DNA of 34,734 nt from Limnohabitans planktonicus II-D5 (GTDB lineage: Bacteria; Pseudomonadota; Gammaproteobacteria; Burkholderiales; Burkholderiaceae_C), in NCBI RefSeq assembly GCF_001270065.2, contig NZ_LFYT02000039.1, forward strand, positions 1-34,734, given 5' to 3'. Made by a program: the position numbers and the translations under genes. Below the pieces are notes generated by a model that had not been told where the DNA came from, did no database searches, and worked only from the letters and a program-made list of their open reading frames with translations. Within the stretch, counting starts at the first letter, position 1; each line of letters opens with the position of its first letter. This document shows, one piece after another, positions 32,541 through 34,734 of the stretch.

Positions 32541-33979
32541 TGAGCCCCCAAGAACAGGCCCTGCGTCAACTGCTCACACACGCGCAGCAGGCCATGAATG
32601 CCGGGCGCTGGTTGCAGGCGCACCAGGGCTTTTATCAGGCCCTTCAAAGCGGGTCGCAATCTCCCCAGGTGCACCACAACCTGGGTTTGTGCGAATTGGC
32701 GCTGGGGCGGCATGACGCGGCACTGCGCCACGCCCAACAAGCCCTGAATTTGTCGCCATCACTGTGGCAAAGCCGCATGGTGCAAGGCAAGGCGCTCAAG
32801 GCCCTGAAGCAGCCCGAGGCCGCAGATGCGGCGTTTGCGCAGCTCTTGCAAACCCAGCCTGACAACGGCGAGGCCTTGTTGGCCCGGGCCGATTTGGCCA
32901 TCAATGTGTTTGGCTTGCCTTTGCAGGCCATGCAGTGGGTGCGCCCCTTGTTGCAAAGCCCGGAGCATGGCGAAGATGCACAACTGACTTTGCTGATGGC
33001 CAGTGTGTATGACCGCGACAGCACGGCGCAGGTGCTCAGTGATGCGGTCAAGGCTTTTTCCCGGCGTCATTTGCGCTTGCCTGAGGGGGTGTTGACGACT
33101 CAGACCATCACCCCACAAGAGCGCAAGCCAGGGCCGGGCGGTTTGCGCCCCCGCGTGGCCTTGCTGTCGCCACATTTTTCGGCTTCGCCGGTGTATTTTT
33201 TGACGATTGCCGGATGGCGCCATGTGGCCAAGGGCTCGGACATCGTGGTCTTCAATCGGGGCTACCAATCGGACTGGGCCACCGAGCAGTTCAAAGACCT
33301 GGCCACCGAATGGGTGGATGTGCAGACCTTGTCCGCCGAGGCCCTGGCCCAGCGCATCCATCAGGCCGACATCGATGTGCTGTTCGACCTGGGCGGCTGG
33401 ATGGACCCGATGGGTCTGAAGGCTTTGTCGGCCAAGCCTGCACGCGAGATGTTCAAGTGGGTAGGGGGGCAAAGCCTGACCACGGGGCTGGAGACCTTTG
33501 ACGGCTGGATCGGCGATGAATGGCAGTCGCCCAAACGGTTTCAGCACCTGTACACAGAGCCCTTGGTGAACATTCCGGGCGGCTACGCCACCTACACACC
33601 GCCGCCTTATATGCCCTCGGTGCCCCAGCACAAACACAGCACACCCGTGATTTTTTCCAACCCCGCCAAATTGTCCCGTGGCTTTTTGGCCTGGCTGGCC
33701 AAATTGCCCGGCCCCAAGCGTTTTGTGCACCACCAATTCCGTTTTGAACGAACCCGCCAAAAAGTGCTTCAGGCCTTGGGCACGGCCGGGGTAGAGTTCA
33801 TTTGTCCCGCAAGCCACCGCGAAGCGCTGGAAATTTTGGGACGCCACGAGTGGATGATTGACACCTTTCCCTACAGCAGCGGCCTGACTGCCCGTGAAGC
33901 CGCCGCCATGGGCATGAAGGTCAAGGTGTTTGCTGGCGAGTTGTTTTGCGAACGCCACAGCCTGCATTTGCAAAACTGA
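32540..33979 (+). CDS. TPR protein with GT41 (OGT/SPINDLY-like) domain, probably C-terminally truncated
   Basis: A 479-residue protein. Residues about 1-175 carry TPR-like helical pairs (NLGLCELALGRHDAALRHAQ, GKALKALKQPEAADAAFAQL). From about 200 the sequence follows bacterial GT41: RVALLSPHFSASPVYFL, DVLFDLGGWMDPMGLKALSA, FKWVGGQSLTTGLETFDGW, EPLVNIPGGYATYTPP, VIFSNPAKLSRGFLAWLAKL and WMIDTFPYSSGLTAREAAAM. GT41 enzymes transfer GlcNAc, glucose or similar sugars to proteins in the cytoplasm. After KVFAGELFCERHSL, where family members usually continue for roughly another 80-100 residues, the protein stops. The repeat array begins at the very next base, so the 3' end has probably been replaced. 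Confidence 0.85.
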   Translation: MSPQEQALRQLLTHAQQAMNAGRWLQAHQGFYQALQSGSQSPQVHHNLGLCELALGRHDAALRHAQQALNLSPSLWQSRMVQGKALKALKQPEAADAAFAQLLQTQPDNGEALLARADLAINVFGLPLQAMQWVRPLLQSPEHGEDAQLTLLMASVYDRDSTAQVLSDAVKAFSRRHLRLPEGVLTTQTITPQERKPGPGGLRPRVALLSPHFSASPVYFLTIAGWRHVAKGSDIVVFNRGYQSDWATEQFKDLATEWVDVQTLSAEALAQRIHQADIDVLFDLGGWMDPMGLKALSAKPAREMFKWVGGQSLTTGLETFDGWIGDEWQSPKRFQHLYTEPLVNIPGGYATYTPPPYMPSVPQHKHSTPVIFSNPAKLSRGFLAWLAKLPGPKRFVHHQFRFERTRQKVLQALGTAGVEFICPASHREALEILGRHEWMIDTFPYSSGLTAREAAAMGMKVKVFAGELFCERHSLHLQN

Positions 33980-34678
33980 AAACGTCGGACTCTTCGAGTA
34001 CCGACCTACGGGGCATTGGTGTTTTGTAGGTCGATGGTCGAAGACCCCGACATGGGCCTGTGAAGCCCACAAACGTTGAATCAGGATAGCGCCCAAGCCC
34101 ACAAACGTCGGACTCTGCGAGTGCCGACCTACAGGGGCATTGGTTTTTTGCAGGTCAGTGGTCGAAGACCCCAATATGGGCCTGGTGAAGCCCACAAACG
34201 TTGAATCAGGATAGCGCCCAAGCCCACAAACGTCGGACTCTTCGAGTACCGACCTACAGGGGCATTGGTTTTTTGCAGGTCAGTGGTCGAAGACCCCAAC
34301 ATGGGCCTGGTGAAGCCCACAAAAGTTGAATCAGGATAGCGCCCAAGCTCACAAACGTCGGACTCTTCGAGTGCCGACCTACAGGGGCATTGGTTTTTTG
34401 TGGGTCGGTGATCGAAGACCCCGACATGGGCCTGGTGAAGCCCACAAACTTTGAATCAGGATAGCGCCCAAGCCCACAAACGTCGGACTCTTCGAGTGCC
34501 GACCTACAGGGCATTGGTTTTTTGTAGGTCGATGGTCGAAGACCCCGACATGGGCCTGGTGAAGCCCACAAACGTTGAATCAGGATAGCGCCCAAGCCCA
34601 CAAACGTCGGACTCTTCGAGTGCCGACCTACGGGGCATTGGTTTTTTGTATGTCGGTGGTCGAAGACCCCGACATGGG
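33979..34678 (+). repeat. Second-type array of about 5.5 REP-pair units
   Basis: The landmark AACGTCGG recurs at 33981, 34104, 34229, 34354, 34479 and 34603, 123-125 bases apart. Each unit has an inverted hairpin (GTCGGACTC-TTC-GAGTACCGACCTAC), a short spacer with GGCATTGGTTTTTTG, a direct hairpin (GTAGGTCGATGGTCGAAGACCCCGAC), and a long spacer containing TTGAATCAGGATAGCGCCCA. The hairpins are those of the other arrays, but the order is tail-to-tail and the spacers are unrelated. None of the TTGATCCGGC ends is present. The array starts at the stop codon of the GT41-like gene and ends in a broken copy. The last about 56 bases of the window (34679-34734) hold nothing I recognise. Confidence 0.92.
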
Positions 34679-34734
34679 TGCGAAATCAAAAGCCTTAAAC
34701 GGCCCCTCAAGCCCAACGATCACTGACCCGTGAA

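Noticed and set aside
33453..34716. Minus-strand open frames with near-identical GFTRP...GSST peptides
   Set aside because: Translation of tandem palindromic units; periodic, without ribosome binding sites, and partly antisense to the GT41-like gene.

Overview
The window looks like accessory chromosome of a betaproteobacterium, probably Burkholderiales and Comamonadaceae-like. This is judged from protein character, moderately high GC in the flanks and GTAG-type extragenic palindromes; no rRNA or marker gene fixes it. It holds a type I secretion locus followed by a large surface-glycan and glycosyltransferase island, cut by families of short palindromic repeat elements. No tRNA, rRNA, CRISPR or transposase gene was seen.

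Layout. 1-2031: 3' part of a large repetitive, probably secreted protein with near-identical 420-bp repeats and EF-hand-like loops. 2049-5239: type I secretion ABC transporter and membrane-fusion protein. 5442-6695: TolC-family outer-membrane partner. 6886-9721: long coiled-coil protein and a methyltransferase-like protein. 9755-12154: wecB and wecC (UDP-ManNAc, then UDP-ManNAcA). 12173-18720: AT-rich block with two paralogous multi-domain CgeB-like glycosyltransferases around an alginate-lyase-like (AlgL) exported protein that seems to lack most catalytic residues. 18775-21790: DUF4214-methyltransferase fusion and a GT4 glycosyltransferase. 21806-22062: gmd remnant. 22430-25098: manC and ugd. 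25704-26789 (minus): second GT4. 26867-29283: two proteins with low-complexity regions. 30283-31128 (minus): exported trypsin-like protease. 31243-33979: tightly coupled trio (GT2-like protein, unknown protein, TPR/GT41-like glycosyltransferase that appears C-terminally truncated).

Four noncoding blocks (25158-25692, 28087-28368, 29384-30285, 33979-34678) and a decayed copy at 6706-6861 are made of paired REP-like hairpins, each preceded by GTAG. Three blocks are bounded by recognisable terminal inverted repeats and expanded by exact 124-bp tandem duplication, so they look like MITE-like elements built from REP pairs. Their ends supply the stop codons of two genes and the leader of another.

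How the genes may work together. The nucleotide-sugar genes could supply UDP-ManNAcA, GDP-mannose and UDP-glucuronate. The glycosyltransferases, coiled-coil protein and methyltransferases would build or decorate a surface glycan or glycosylate the type I-secreted repeat protein. No Wzx/Wzy, polysaccharide ABC exporter or initiating sugar-phosphate transferase is visible, so protein or adhesin glycosylation is a reasonable but unproven alternative to a classical O-antigen locus.
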